Of a stretch of DNA of 64,000 bases, positions 44,501-56,695 are shown one piece after another. The position numbers and the translations under genes are program-made. The DNA lies in contig JAFMSR010000017.1 of the NCBI GenBank assembly GCA_022818135.1, positions 9,206,092 to 9,270,091 of the forward strand, read 5' to 3'. The notes below the pieces were generated by a model, which saw only the letters and a program-made list of their open reading frames with translations, did not search any database and was not told the origin of the DNA. Origin of the DNA: Saxidomus purpurata. Its lineage: Eukaryota > Mollusca > Bivalvia > Venerida > Veneridae. Each line of letters begins with the position of its first letter. The first letter of the stretch is position 1.

Positions 44501-47500
44501 ACTGTGCCTTATTAGATTTTAGGTCAGTCCTTAAAATGAAACAAGCTCTAAACTTAACAGAAATTTACAAAAAAAAATAAGTGCACAAAATAGTCCTTAA
44601 AGATGATGTATCTTAACAGGTTTTGTCTTGATAGAAATTTTTGTCAAAAATGGTTGGCCAAAACAGTACTCTAAATGATCCTTCTACCTAATGAGAAGTT
44701 TTTGTCCAAAAAGATAGCCTAAACTGTCCTTACACGAGTATTCAAATGGCATTAATGTTTTGTTTCTGAAGATACTGCACTATTTTGTCATATAGCTATT
44801 ATATATATAATCTCAACCACTTGCTTTCTCTCTTCAAAGCACTGCATATTGGACTATCACTATACTGGAAAGCCTACTGGGTATATTTCAGGTTAAGACC
44901 AGCTACCAAGATACTTAATTTGTGCCTAACCAAGGAAGCCTGCTTGGCATAGCCAACTTGAAGACAGACTTACCATAAAGCACATTCCGATGGAGTATTC
45001 AGGGAAAGATGGAGGAAACAACACCAAAAGCAAAGATTGAGATTACAAACCTACAAATATGTCTACATTTACCAAAAAAGGTCAAAAGACCAAAACTTTT
45101 ATACAATGACTGACCTAAAAACCATCAAATGATCTTTGTGCACACAGTTTATATGATGCTAACCACTAGCTACCTTTCTCTAAGGCACTCAACTTGTGCC
45201 TAACCCTGAAAGCTTGCTAGTTCCAGATTTTATCATACTTGTACAAAAATGCATAAATGAAATCTTAACAAATTGAATTATTATGTTCCTAACCAAAGAT
45301 AAACATGAATACTTTAAAGTGAGAAGTAACCAAAGGCCAATTAAGGCTCATGTACACGAAAGCTATTATTGGTTAAGTACTATGTTTTTGTTTAAAATGA
45401 TTGACAGCAACAGTTCTTGAAATGAAATATCTTCCATACAAGATGTATTGATAAAAAATATCATTACACTGACTGATCTTTGTGCTTACATGAAATGCGT
45501 TATTTTGAACACTAAAATTTATTATCATTTCAGAAGGAAATGTCTTGGGTATGAATAACTCCTTTCAAGCTAAATATATAGCCTGTCCTTCCTTTTACAA
45601 AATACTGTGTCAAAATGACTGGCTTTCTCAATTTTTCGGTCAGTCCTTAAAATGAAACAAGCTCTAAACTTACAAGAAATCAAAAAAAAAATAATAAGTG
45701 CCCAAAATGGTGCTTAAAGATGATTTATTGTAACAAGTTTTGTCTTGATAGAAATTTTTGTCAAAAATGATTGGCCAAAACAGTACTCTAAATAATCCTT
45801 CTACCTAATGAGAAGTTTATGTCCAAAAAGATGGCCTAAACCGTCTTTACAGGAGTATTCAAATGTCATTAATGCTTTTGTTTCAGCAGATACTACACTA
45901 TCTGGTCAAATGGCTATCATATATATAATCTCAACCACTTGCTTTCTCTTATCAAACCACTGGATATTGTTCTATCACTGTAGTGTAAAGCCTACTGAGT
46001 ATATTTTAGTTTAAGAACAGCTACTAAGTTACTTAATTTGTGCCTAACCTAGGAAGCCTGTTTGGCATAGCCAACTTGAAAACAAACTTTCCATAAAGCA
46101 CATTCAGATGGAGCATTCAGGGAAAGACGGAGGAAACAACACCAAAAGCAAGGATTGAGATTACAAACCTACAAATATGTCTACATTTAGCAAAAATGGT
46201 CAAAAGACCAAACATTTTATACAATGACTGACCTAAAAACCATCAAATGAGCTTTGTGCACACAGTTTATATGATGCTAACCACTAGCTACCTTTCTCTA
46301 AGGCACTCAACTTGTGCCTAACCCTGAAAGCTTGCTAGTTCCAGATTTTATCATACTTGTACAAAAATGCATAAATGAAATCTTAACAAATTGAATTATT
46401 GTGTTCCTAATCAAAGATAAACATGAATGCTTTTAAGTGATAAGTAACCAAAGGCCAATTAAGGCTCATGTACACAAAAGCTATTATTGGTTAAGTACTA
46501 TGTTTTTTGTAAAAAATGATTGACAGCAACAGTTCTTGAAATGAAATATCTTCCATACAAGATGTTTTGATAAATATATCACTACACTTACTGTTCATTG
46601 TGCTTACATGAAATGCCTTATTTTGAACCCTAAAATTTATTATCATTTCAGAAGGAAATGTCTTGAGTATGAATAACTCCTTTCAAGCTTAATATATTAG
46701 CCTTTCCTTCATTTAAACAAAATACTGTGCCTTTAAACAAAATACTGTGCCTTATTAGTTTTTAGGACAGTCTTTAAAATCAAACAAGCTCTAAACTGAA
46801 CAGAAATTTACAAAAAAAATAAGTGCACAAAATAGTCCTTAAAGATGATGTATCTTAAAAGGTTTTGTCTTGATAGAAATTTTTGTCAAAAATGGTTGGC
46901 CAAAACAGTACTCTAAATGATTCTTCTACCTAATGTGAAGTTTTTTGTCCAAAAAGATGGCCTAAACTGTCCTTACACGAGTATTCAAATGGCATTAATG
47001 TTTTGTTTCAGAAGATACTGCACTATTTTGTCATATAGCTATTATATATATAATCTCAACCACTTGCTTTCTCTCTTCAAAGCACTGCATATTGGACTAT
47101 CACTATACTGTGAAGCCTACTGGGTATATTTCAGTTTAAGACCAGCTACCAAGATACTTAATTTGTGCCTAACCTAGGAAGCCTGCTTGGCATAGCCAAC
47201 TTGAAGACAGACTTACCATAAAGCACATTCAGATGGAGTATTCAGGGAAAGATGGAGGAAACAACACCAAAAGCAACGATTGAGATTACAAACCTACAAA
47301 TATGTCTACATTTACCAAAAAAGGTCAAAAGACCAAAACTTTTATACAATGACTGACCTAAAAACCATCAAATGAGCTTTGTGCACACAGTTTATATGAT
47401 GCTAACCACTAGCTACCTTTCTCTAAGGCACTCAACTTGTGCCTAACCCTGAAAGCTTGCTAGTTCCAGATTTTATCATACTTGTACAAAAATGCATAAA

Positions 47501-49399
47501 TGAAATCTTAACAAATTGAATTATTGTGTTCCTAATCAAAGATAAACATGAATACTTTTAAGTGATAAGTAACCAAAAGCCAATTAAGGCTCATGTACAC
47601 GAAAGCTATGATTGGTTAAGTACTATGTTTTTTGTAAAAAATGATTGACAGCAACAGTTCTTGAAATGAAATATCTTCCATACAAGATGTTTGGATAAAA
47701 TATCACTACACTAACTGTTCATTGTGCTTACATGAAATGCCTTATTTTGAACCCTTAAATTTATTATCATTTCAGTAGGAAATGTCTTGAGTATGAATAA
47801 CTCCTTTCAAGCTTAATATATTAGCCTTTCCTTCATTTAAACAAAATACTGTGCCTTATTAGTTTTTAGGTCAATCCTTAAAATGAAACAAGCTCTAAAC
47901 TTAACAGAAATTTACCAAAAACAATAAGTGCACAAAATAGTCCTTAAAGATGATGTATCTTAACAGGTTTTGTCTTGATAGAAATTTTTGTCAAAAATGG
48001 TAGGCCAAAACAGTACTTTAAATGATCCTTCCACCTTATGAGAAGTTTTTGTCCAAAAAGATGGCCTAAACTGTCCTTACACGAGTATTCAAATGGCATT
48101 AATGCTTTTGTTTCTGAAGATACTAGACTATTTTGTCATATAGCTATTATATATATAATCTCAACCACTTGCTTTCTCTCTTCAAAGCACTGCATATTAG
48201 ACTATCACTATACTGGAAAGCCTACTGGGTATATTTCAGTTTAAGACCAGCTACCAAGATACTAAATTTGTGCCTAACCTAGGAAGCCTGCTTGGCATAG
48301 CCATCTTGAAGACAGGCTTACCATAAAGCACATTCAGATGGAGTATTCAGGGAAAGATGGAGGAAACAACACCAAAAGAAAGGATTGAGATTACAAACCT
48401 ACAAATATGTCTACATTTAGCAAAAAAGGTCAAAAGACCAAAACTTTTGCACAATAACTGACCTAAAAATCATCAAATGAGCTTTGTGCACACAGTTTAT
48501 ATGATGCTAACCACTAGCTACCTTTCTTTAAGGCACTCAACTTGTGCCTAACCCTGAAAGTTTGCTAGTTCCAGATTTTATCATACTTGTACAAAAGTGC
48601 ATAAATGAAATCTTAACAAACTAGATTATTGTGTTCCTAATCAAAGATAAACATGAATACTTTTCAGTGATAAGTAACCAAAGGCCAATTAAGGCTCATG
48701 TACACAAAAGCCTTGATTGGTTAAGTACTATGTTTTTTGGTAAAAAATGATTGACAGCAACAGTTCTTGAAATGAAATATCTTCCATACAAGATGTTTTG
48801 ATAAAAATATCACTACACTTACTGTTCATTGTGTTTACATGAAATGCCTTATTTTGAACCCTAAAAATTAATATCATTTCAGAAGGAAATGTCTTGAGTA
48901 TGAATAACTCCTTTCAAGCTTAGCATATTAGCCTTTCCTTCCTTTAAACAATATACTGTGCCTTATTAGTTTTTAGGTCAGTCCTTAAAATGAAACAAGC
49001 TCTAAACTTAACAGAAATTTACACACAAAAAGTGCCCAAAATAGTCCTTAAAGATGATGTATCTTAACAGGTTTTGTCTTGATAGAAATTTTTGTCAAAA
49101 ATGATTGGCTAAAACAGTTCTTTAAATGATCCTTCTACCTAATGAGAAGTTTTTGTCCAAAAAGATGACCTAAACTGTCCTTACAGGAGAATTCAAATGG
49201 CATTAATGCTTTTGTTTCTGAAGATACTACACTATTTTGTCATATGGCTATTATATATATAATCTCAACCACTTGCTTTCTCTCTTCAAAGCACTGCATA
49301 TTAGACTATCACTATACTGGAAAGCCTACTGGGTATATTTCAGTGTAAGACCAGCTACCAAGATACTAAATTTGTGCCTAACCTAGGAAGCCTGCTTGG

Positions 49400-50000
49400 C
49401 ACAGCCAACTTGAAGACACTTACCATAAAGCACTTTCAGATGGAACGTATTTAGGGAAAGCCGGAGGAAACAACAGCAAAATAGATACGTATTGAGATTA
49501 CAAACCTACAAATGATGTCTACATTTAGACAAAAAGGTCAAAAAGAAGTGGGGCCAAAAGCCTGTTCTGTATACAATGACTGACCTAAAAACCATCAAAT
49601 GATCTTATATGCACACAGTTTGCATATTTTACTTAACATTTAGCTATTCCTTTACTTTAAGGCTACTCAACTTGTGCCTAACTTTGAAAGCTTTGGCCCC
49701 CCCCCTAGTTCCAGATTTTATCATACTTGTACAAAAATGCATAAATGAAGTCTTAACAAATTGAATTATTGTGTTCCTAATCAAAGATAAACATGAATAC
49801 TTTTAAGTGATAAGTAACCATGAAGGCCAATTAAGGCTCATGTACACAAAAGCTATGATTGGTTAAGTACTAGTTTTTGGTAAAAAATGATTGACAGCAT
49901 CAGTTCTTGAAATGAAATATCCGCTTCCATACAAGATGTTTTGATAAAAATAACACTTCCGCTTACTGTTCATTGTCCCTACATGAAATGCCTTATTTTG
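49400..50000 (+). other. Mosaic unit inside the macrosatellite
   Basis: This unit has many indels and foreign bits not shared with neighbours: AAAAGAAGTGGGGCCAAAAG, GCCTGTTCTGTATACA, TTTGCATATTTTACTTAACA and a CCCCCCCCC insertion. The odd bits resemble the right flank at 53990-54240 (AAGTAGTGGGGCTCAAAC, CCTGGTTCTGTCTACA, TTTGCATACTTTACTTAA). This suggests a consensus blended from reads of two places. Confidence 0.5.
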
Positions 50001-51185
50001 AACCCCTTAAATTTATTATCATTTCAGTTGGAAATGTCTTGAGTATGAATAACTCATTTCAAGCTTAATATATTAGCCTTTCCTTCATTTAAACAAAATA
50101 CTGTGCCTTATTAGTTTTTAGGTCAGTCCTTAAAATGAAACAAGCTCTAAACTTAACACAAATTTACCAAAAAAATAAGTGCACAAAATAGTCCTTAAAG
50201 ATGATGCATCTTAACAGGTTTTGTCTTGATAGAAATTTTTGTCAAAAATGGTAGGTCAAAACAGTACTTTAAATGATCCTTCTACCTAATGAGAAGTTTT
50301 TGTCCAAAAAGATGGCCTAAACTGTCCTTACAGAGTATTCAAATGGCATTAATGCTTTTGTTTCTGAAGATACTACACTATTTTGTCATATAGCTATTAT
50401 ATATATAATCTCAACCACTTGCTTTCTCTCTTCAAAGCACTGCATATTGGACTATCTCTATACTGGAAAGCCTACTGGGTATATTTCAGGTTAAGATCAG
50501 CTACCAAGATACTTAATTTGTGCCTAACCTAGGAAGCCTGCTTGGCATAGCCAACTTGAAGACAGACTTACCATAAAGCACATTCAGATGGAGTATTCAG
50601 GGAAAGACAGAGGAAACAACACCAAAAGCAAGGATTGAGATTACAAACCTACAAATATGTCTACATTTAGCAAACAAGGTCAAAAGAACAAAACTTTTAT
50701 ACAATGACTAACCTAAAAACCATCAAATGAGCTTTGTGCACACAGTTTATATGATGCTAACCACTAGCTACCTTTCTCTAAGGCACTCAACTTGTGCCTA
50801 ACCCTGAAAGCTTGCTAGTTCCAGATTTTATCATACTTGTACAAAAATGCATAAATGAAATCTTAACAAATTGAATTATTGTGTTCCTAATCAAAGATAA
50901 ACATGAATACTTTTAAGTGAGAAGTAACCAAAGGCCAATTAAGGCTCATGTACACAAAGCTATTATTGGTTAAGTACTATGTTTTTTGTAAAAAATGATT
51001 GACAGCATCAGTTCTTGAAATGAAATATCTTCCATACAAGATGTTTTGATAAAAATATCACTACACTTACTGTTCATTGTGCTTACATGAAATGCCTTAT
51101 TTTGAACCCTTAAATTTATTATCATTTCAGAAGGAAATGTCTTGAGTATGAATAACTCCTTTCAAGTTGATATATAGCTTGCCCT

Positions 51186-51226
51186 CCCTTTTAAAAAAAA
51201 ATTTTAAAAAAAAATTTTTTTTATTA

Positions 51227-51317
<91 letters not shown>

Positions 51318-51341
51318 AAAAAAAAAATTTTTTTTTTAAAA

Positions 51342-51391
<50 letters not shown>

Positions 51392-51589
51392 ATAAAAAAA
51401 AAAAAATTTTTAAAAAAAAAAAAAAATTAAAAAAAAAAAAAAAAAAAAAAAATAAAAAAATTATTTTTTTTTTTTAAAAAAAAAAAAAAAATTTTATATT
51501 AAAAAAAAAAAAAAAAAAATTAACCCACTCTCTCTCCCTCACACCCACACACAAAAAAAAAAAAAAAAAAAAAAAAAAACTATAATATA

Positions 51590-51621
<32 letters not shown>

Positions 51622-51685
51622 AAAATTTTTTTTTATTTATTAAATTTCAAATTTATTTAAAAAAATAAAAAAAAAAAAAAAGCTT
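51186..51685. repeat. Adenine homopolymer tract inside the array
   Basis: About 500 bases of almost pure A with scattered T, one CTCTCTCCCTCACACCCACA patch, and indel-rich satellite on its right (51686-52260). Open frames here are poly-lysine artefacts. Most likely low-quality consensus or a failed join rather than biology. Confidence 0.85.
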
Positions 51686-53399
51686 GGGATATTCAGGGAA
51701 AGACGGATGCATGCAACACCAGCAAGGATTGAGTTAAAACCTAAATATGTCATTTAGCAAAAAGGTCAAAAGACCAAAGCTTTTATACAATGACTGCCTT
51801 AAAACCATCAAATGAGCTTTGTGCACACGTTTATATGATGCTAACCACTACTACCTTTCTCTAAGTAACTTGTGCCTAACCCAATAAGGCTTCTAGTTCC
51901 AGATTTTATGACTATTTTGTACAAACAGATGCATAACTATGAAATCTTATACAAATTGAATTATTGTGTTCCAATAGGCAAGGATAAACTTGAATTACTG
52001 TCCAGTCATAAGTCCCCATTATAAGTAGGCCATTTAAGGCTTTCATTTACTTAAAAGCTAAAATTGGTTAATTTCTAGTTTTTGTAAAAAATATTGACAG
52101 CAGCTTATATGAAATATCTTCCATACAGATGTTTGGAAAAAGTTTCACATCTCTTACTGTTGCTTTTGACTTACATGAGATGCCTTTTATTTTGAACCCT
52201 AAATTAATATCTTTAAGGAAATGTCTTGGTATGAATAACTCCTTTCAAGTTTGATTGTATTATCCTTTCCTTCCTTTAAACAAAATACTATGTCAAACTG
52301 ACTGGCCTTATCAGTTTTTAGGTCAGTCCTTAAAATGAAACAAGTTCTAAACTTAACACAAATTTACCAAAAAAAATAAATGCACAAAATAGTCCTTAAA
52401 GATGATGTATCTTAACGGGTTTTGTCTTGATAGAAATTTTTGTCAAAAATGGTAGGCCAAAACGGTACTTTAAATGATCCTTCTACCTAATGAGAAGTTT
52501 TTGTCCAAAAAGATGGCCTAAACTGTCCTTACACCAGTATTCAAATGGCATTAATGCTTTTATTTCTGAAGATACTACACTTTTCTTGTCATATGGCTAT
52601 CATATATATAATCTCAACCACTTGCTTTCTCTCTTCAAAGCACTGCATATTGGACTATCACTATACTGTGAAGCCTACTGGGTATATTTCAGTTTAAGAC
52701 CAGCTACCAAGATACTTAATTTGTGCCTAACCTAGGAAGCCTGCTTGGCATAGCCAACTTGAAGACAGACTTACCATAAAGCACATTCAGATGGAGTATT
52801 CATGGAAAGACGGAGGAAACAACACCAAAAGCAAGGATTGAGATTACAAACCTACAAATACGTCTACAATTAGCAAAAAAGGTCAAAAGACCAAAACTTT
52901 TATACAAAGACTGACCTAAAAACCATCAAATGATCTTTGTGCACACAGTTTATATGATGCTAACCACTAGCTACCTTTCTCTAAGGCACTCAACTTGTGC
53001 CTAACCCTGAAAGCTTGCTAGTTCCAGATTTAATCATACTTGTACAAAAATGCATAAATGAAATCTTAACAAATTGAATTATTGTGTTCCTTACCAAAGA
53101 TAAACATGAATACTTTTAAGTGATAAGTAACCAAAGGCCAATTAAGGCTCATGTACACGAAAGCCATTATTGGTTAAGTACTACGTTTTTGTTAAAAATG
53201 ATTGACAGCAACATTTCTTGAAATGAAATATTTTCCATATAAGATGTTTTGATAAAAATATCACTACACTTACTGTACTTTGTGCTTACATGAAATGCCT
53301 TATTTTCAACCCTAAAATTTATTATCATTTCAGAAGGAATAACTCCTTTCAAGCTTAATATATTAGCCTTTCCTTCCTTTTAACAAAATACTGTGCCTT

Positions 53400-53665
53400 A
53401 TCAGTTTTTAGGTCAGTCCTTAAAATGAAACAAGCTCTAAACTTAACAGAAATTAACAAAAAAAAGAATTGCCCAAAATGGTCTTAAAGATGATTTATCT
53501 TAACAGGTTTTGTCTTGACAAAAATTTGTCGGTTTTTAGGTCAGTCCTTAAAATGAAACAAACTCTAATCCTAACAGAAATCTGATAAAAAACTATTAGG
53601 CCAAAATGGCCCTTAAAAGAATATTTATCTTAACAGAAGGTTTTGTCTTGACAGAAATGTTTGTC
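53400..53665 (+). repeat. Local duplication in the last array unit
   Basis: TTTTTAGGTCAGTCCTTAAA occurs at 53404 and again at 53533, each followed by the ATTTATCTTAACAG and TTTTGTCTTGACA words. This roughly 125-base tandem copy explains why the last unit is 1220 bases long. Confidence 0.65.
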
Positions 53666-53989
53666 AAAATTGGTTGGCCAAAACAGTACTCTAAATGATT
53701 GTTCTACCTAATGAGAAGTTTTTGTCCAAAAAGATGGCCTAAACTGTCCTTACACGAGTATTCAAATGGCATTAATGCTTTTGTTTCTGAAGATACTACA
53801 CTATTTTGTCATATAGCTATTATATATATAATCTCAACCACTTGCTTTCTCTCTTCAAAGCACTGCATATTGGACTATCACTATACTGGAAAGCCTACTG
53901 GGTATATTTCAGTTTAAGACCAGCTACCAAGATACTAAACTTGTGCCTAACCTAGGATGCCTGCGTGGCACAGCTAACTTAACATTTTA

Positions 53990-54780
53990 GGTGTGCATTT
54001 TCTATGTGAACATTTTAGTGCCTTCATAAACACAGTAAGCAATTTAGATACTGTATTTACTATTAAAACTAGTAATGGTGTCATATGAAGACAAACAGTC
54101 AAGAAAGTAGTGGGGCTCAAACAGCCTGGTTCTGTCTACACTGGGATCACAATTCTCCTCATATGGAATGGGTTTGCATACTTTACTTAAATTTAGCATT
54201 ATTTTTATTTACTTTTATGCTAATAATTTAATTTGTTTCATGGTTTAATTTTCTTACTTTACATGTATTTATTATGTTATCAATATTAATATATTTCCTC
54301 TACAGACTATAAAATCAGAATTAAGAAAAAAGTACATGACTGTAATTAAAAGCACATGTGTATGAAGATCACTTGTAAACTAAGACCAGTTTTCAGGGGT
54401 TCCATGGATGACCTTTGTTTCCAGGTTAACACTTATTATGCCTGCACAAATACAGCAACATATGGTTACACAAAATACCTTGTTGTTTAATCTGTTTTTG
54501 TTTCTGTTGTTGAATTAACAACAACTAACCATTACATGCAACATTGATGGTGTGCATACACTTTATGCCCTATGACTGCATTGATGTCACAATAATCAAG
54601 CCCTAGTCAATGGACAGAGCCCAATTCACTGATAGGTAAGCCTCACACAGTCCACCCTGTACTCTGCCTCTTCAAAACTTGTAAGTTATAACCAGAATAT
54701 CTCTGCTGCATTTCATCTGAAAATAGATCAAAATTAATGTAACAAGTGTCAATTCATTTGCATGATCAGTCATTCTATAG
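53990..54780. other. Right flank of the array, no gene recognised
   Basis: The satellite ends after GCGTGGCACAGCTAACTT. The following AT-rich DNA has no domain and no repeat other than the similarity to the mosaic unit at 49400. Confidence 0.4.
54640..54716 (-). other. Candidate last exon of an unrecognised gene
   Basis: On the minus strand, acceptor-like TTTGATCTATTTTCAG ends at 54717. One frame reads (D)EMQQRYSGYNLQVLKRQSTG then WTV and TGA at 54640-54642; the phase-0 frame reads MKCSRDILVITYKF then stop. Both can follow the exon at 55756-55830 in a matching phase. No domain was recognised. Confidence 0.28.
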
Positions 54781-54781
54781 A

Positions 54782-55240
54782 CAAGCCTTGTGGTTTCAGA
54801 GAAGATTTTCCAAGTTTTTCTTATATTTATATAAACCTATATGTAAAATCAAGTGACCCCCCAGGCAGGGTCAATTTTGACCGGCGGTCATAATTTGAAC
54901 ACTCTTGGTAGAGGTACACTAGGCAATGCCTAATGCTAAATACCTATTAAAGCTCTGGGTCTTCTGGTTTTTGAGAAGAAGACTTTTCCTTCCCATTGCC
55001 ATGGCAACAAGAGTTCTGCATTTCTGGTAGTTTCTTAGTAATTCTGGAATTGAATTCTTTGAACAACTTGGATAGAGCTTCATGCAAGGAACATCCCTGC
55101 CATGTTTTATCAACATTGGCCCAGTGGTTTCTGAGGAGATGTCGTTTGAAGGTAATGATGGATGAGCAGATGCCAGATGACATACAACGGACAGTGAGTG
55201 GTCCTAATAACTCACCCTGGCACTTTGTGCCAGGTTAGCT
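54782..55240 (+). mobile_element. R1 element, 5'-truncated
   Basis: Starts within a core unit (AAGCCTTGTGGTTTCAGAGA). It runs through TTCATGCAAGGAACATCCCT and a degenerate GACATACAACGGACAGTGAG block to CTTTGTGCCAGGTTAGCTAA. The GGCAC/GTGCC hairpin is present. Confidence 0.65.
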
Positions 55241-55755
55241 AATAAAAGCACAATAAAATATGGGGTCAGAAGCAGTTCATTTACAAAGGCATAATTTTTC
55301 AACAGAGAAAGTCAAGAAGTTAACCATTGTCCTTTGCCATGGACCTTTATACACGTCATGACATGGAATTGGCAACTTCCAAAAATCGATAAAGCAGTGT
55401 TTAAGAAGTTACCCATAATGCGTTACGCGAAAACAACGATTTACAGAAGTCTTCAGCTGTCTTTCAATTTGCGATATTCGACAGATTTTACCTTTTTAAC
55501 TACCTTTGTTCTTTTTTATCCCATGAGTGATCATTACAATCCTCTGACAATCCCCTGAACTTGGAGAAAATAAAATTCCCAACTTTTCTCCAACAAAAAC
55601 ATATAATGTAAAACAGGACCTAAATTTAGTTAAGAGTTATGTAACTAAACACTTTGATACTCTTGAAGTTTTCAAATCAATCCCATAAGCTTTTACAGCG
55701 ATGATGTCTAATTCTGACATTAAATTTCCTGATACAAATGAAGCACATATTTTAC

Positions 55756-55830
55756 CTTTGGTCCACACTTGGTCTTCAGCTCCAACATGTAATTCAGAGG
55801 TCTTCTGCCATCTTCTTTCAAACTGTGTGT
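55756..55830 (-). other. Candidate 75-base internal exon of an unrecognised gene
   Basis: On the minus strand, acceptor-like AATTCTTTGTTCAG ends at 55831 and the donor CCAAAG/GTAAAA lies at 55756. Two frames are open: THSLKEDGRRPLNYMLELK then TKCGPK (phase 0, matches the end of the candidate first exon), and TQFERRWQKTSELHVGAEDQ then VWTK. I cannot decide between them. The first resembles the opening helix of a double-stranded-RNA-binding domain only vaguely. Confidence 0.3.
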
Positions 55831-56276
55831 CTGAACAAAGAATTAAAAGTTGTACAATTCAGTGTTCATATATTTATTGTTAGAAACTTTCAAGGATCAG
55901 TAATTGCAACTTCCCCTGAGAGCAAATAAGTCTTAATCCTTTAATATCAAATCAAGACTCAACTTATCACCTTTTATATTCACTCCATAAAATAACCTGT
56001 AACCATATCAATTATGGGGATTTTACCCCTGGGCAGTCACACATACTTTATGTTGCTGTCTAAAATCTATACAGGGTATTTCACACATTGTTGAAAAGAT
56101 AAACTGGACAACTTCTTATTAATTACAAATTAACCGTTACCCTACTGACTGCAAGTGTGAGTCTGACTTTGCAACAAGTGAAGATCATGATCACTCTTGT
56201 ATTGCTGTGCACTGTAATATTGTTGTGTACTGTAGTACTGTATAGCAATTAAGGGTGCGTGATAAAACCAGTTTAC

Positions 56277-56441
56277 CCGTATATTGCAATTCGCTTGAGA
56301 CGCGATACGTATCGGCATCGTTTCACCCCATTCGGTGGTATTTTTATGTAAATAAAAATCTGCAATTTCTCCATCATCTACTAGCTGAAACTTGAATTTG
56401 AATGATTCGAGAGCTTTTTCCATGACGACAATGACGGACAT
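56277..56441 (-). other. Candidate first coding exon of an unrecognised gene
   Basis: On the minus strand, ATG at 56439-56441 (alternatives at 56421-56423 and 56475-56477) opens a frame reading MEKALESFKFKFQLVDDGEI, then ADFYLHKNTTEWGETMPIRI, then ASQANCNIR. It is followed by a donor-like CGG/GTAAAC at 56277/56276. The composition looks coding, but the exon end includes the quasi-palindrome GCGATACGTATCGGC also seen in a repeat at 56600-56690. Function unknown. Confidence 0.3.
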
Positions 56442-56597
56442 TAACTTAGTAAAAACGGGCGGTATATTCGATCTCAAAACTCAGAAGTTACACAAATAAA
56501 CATTAACTTTGCCAAAGAAATTATTCAATTACTTTATTTCCATATTGTAACAAAGTCTGAATACTTCAAAGTTTATTTTTGTTAAGAGTTATTCAAT

Positions 56598-56695
56598 CTC
56601 AATATATCGCAATACGTATTGCAATACAGTGAGTGCCTCGTATTGCAATTTATCGCAATACGAAATTTCTGTCAATACATATCCCTAATAGCAAT
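56598..56695. repeat. Quasi-palindromic ATTGCAATACG repeat
   Basis: ATATATCGCAATACGTATTG, then TCGTATTGCAATTTATCGCA. Multiple inverted GCAATACG/CGTATTGC words typical of a MITE end; element borders are not defined. Confidence 0.4.

Larger units (their letters stand above)
41560..53990 (+). repeat. Macrosatellite: about 11-12 tandem units of ~1.1 kb
   Basis: Unit landmark CCTAGGAAGCC (variants included) falls at 41621, 42727, 43821, 44930, 46048, 47173, 48278, 49382, 50528, 52731 and 53951. Spacings are 1094-1146, with one double interval of 2203 holding a damaged unit and a last interval of 1220. Units are very similar and include GACTTACCATAAAGCACATT, ATGATGCTAACCACTAGCTA, GGCTCATGTACAC, GGTTTTGTCTTGATAGAAAT and the palindrome ATTATATATATAAT. 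No protein domain is seen; a 60-70-codon frame recurs only because the unit recurs. Some units share private variants (41621 and 46048 both have GTTTGGCATAG, AAACTTTCCATAAAGC and GGAGCATTCAGGG), evidence of conversion or a higher-order pattern. No transposon termini bound the unit. Confidence 0.85.

Noticed and set aside
51167..51430. Lysine-rich open frame of 87 codons
   Set aside because: It is a translation of the adenine homopolymer tract and not a gene.
45808..53917. Recurring 60-80-codon frames starting MRSFCPKRWPK-like in satellite units (45808, 46917, 48038, 52490, 53699)
   Set aside because: They recur only because the 1.1-kb unit recurs. The start and frame are broken in several units, and there is no domain or splice support.
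56142..56276. Extension of the candidate first exon to the end of its open frame
   Set aside because: Sequence after the GTAAAC donor becomes a TACTGTAGTACT-like simple repeat, consistent with intron.
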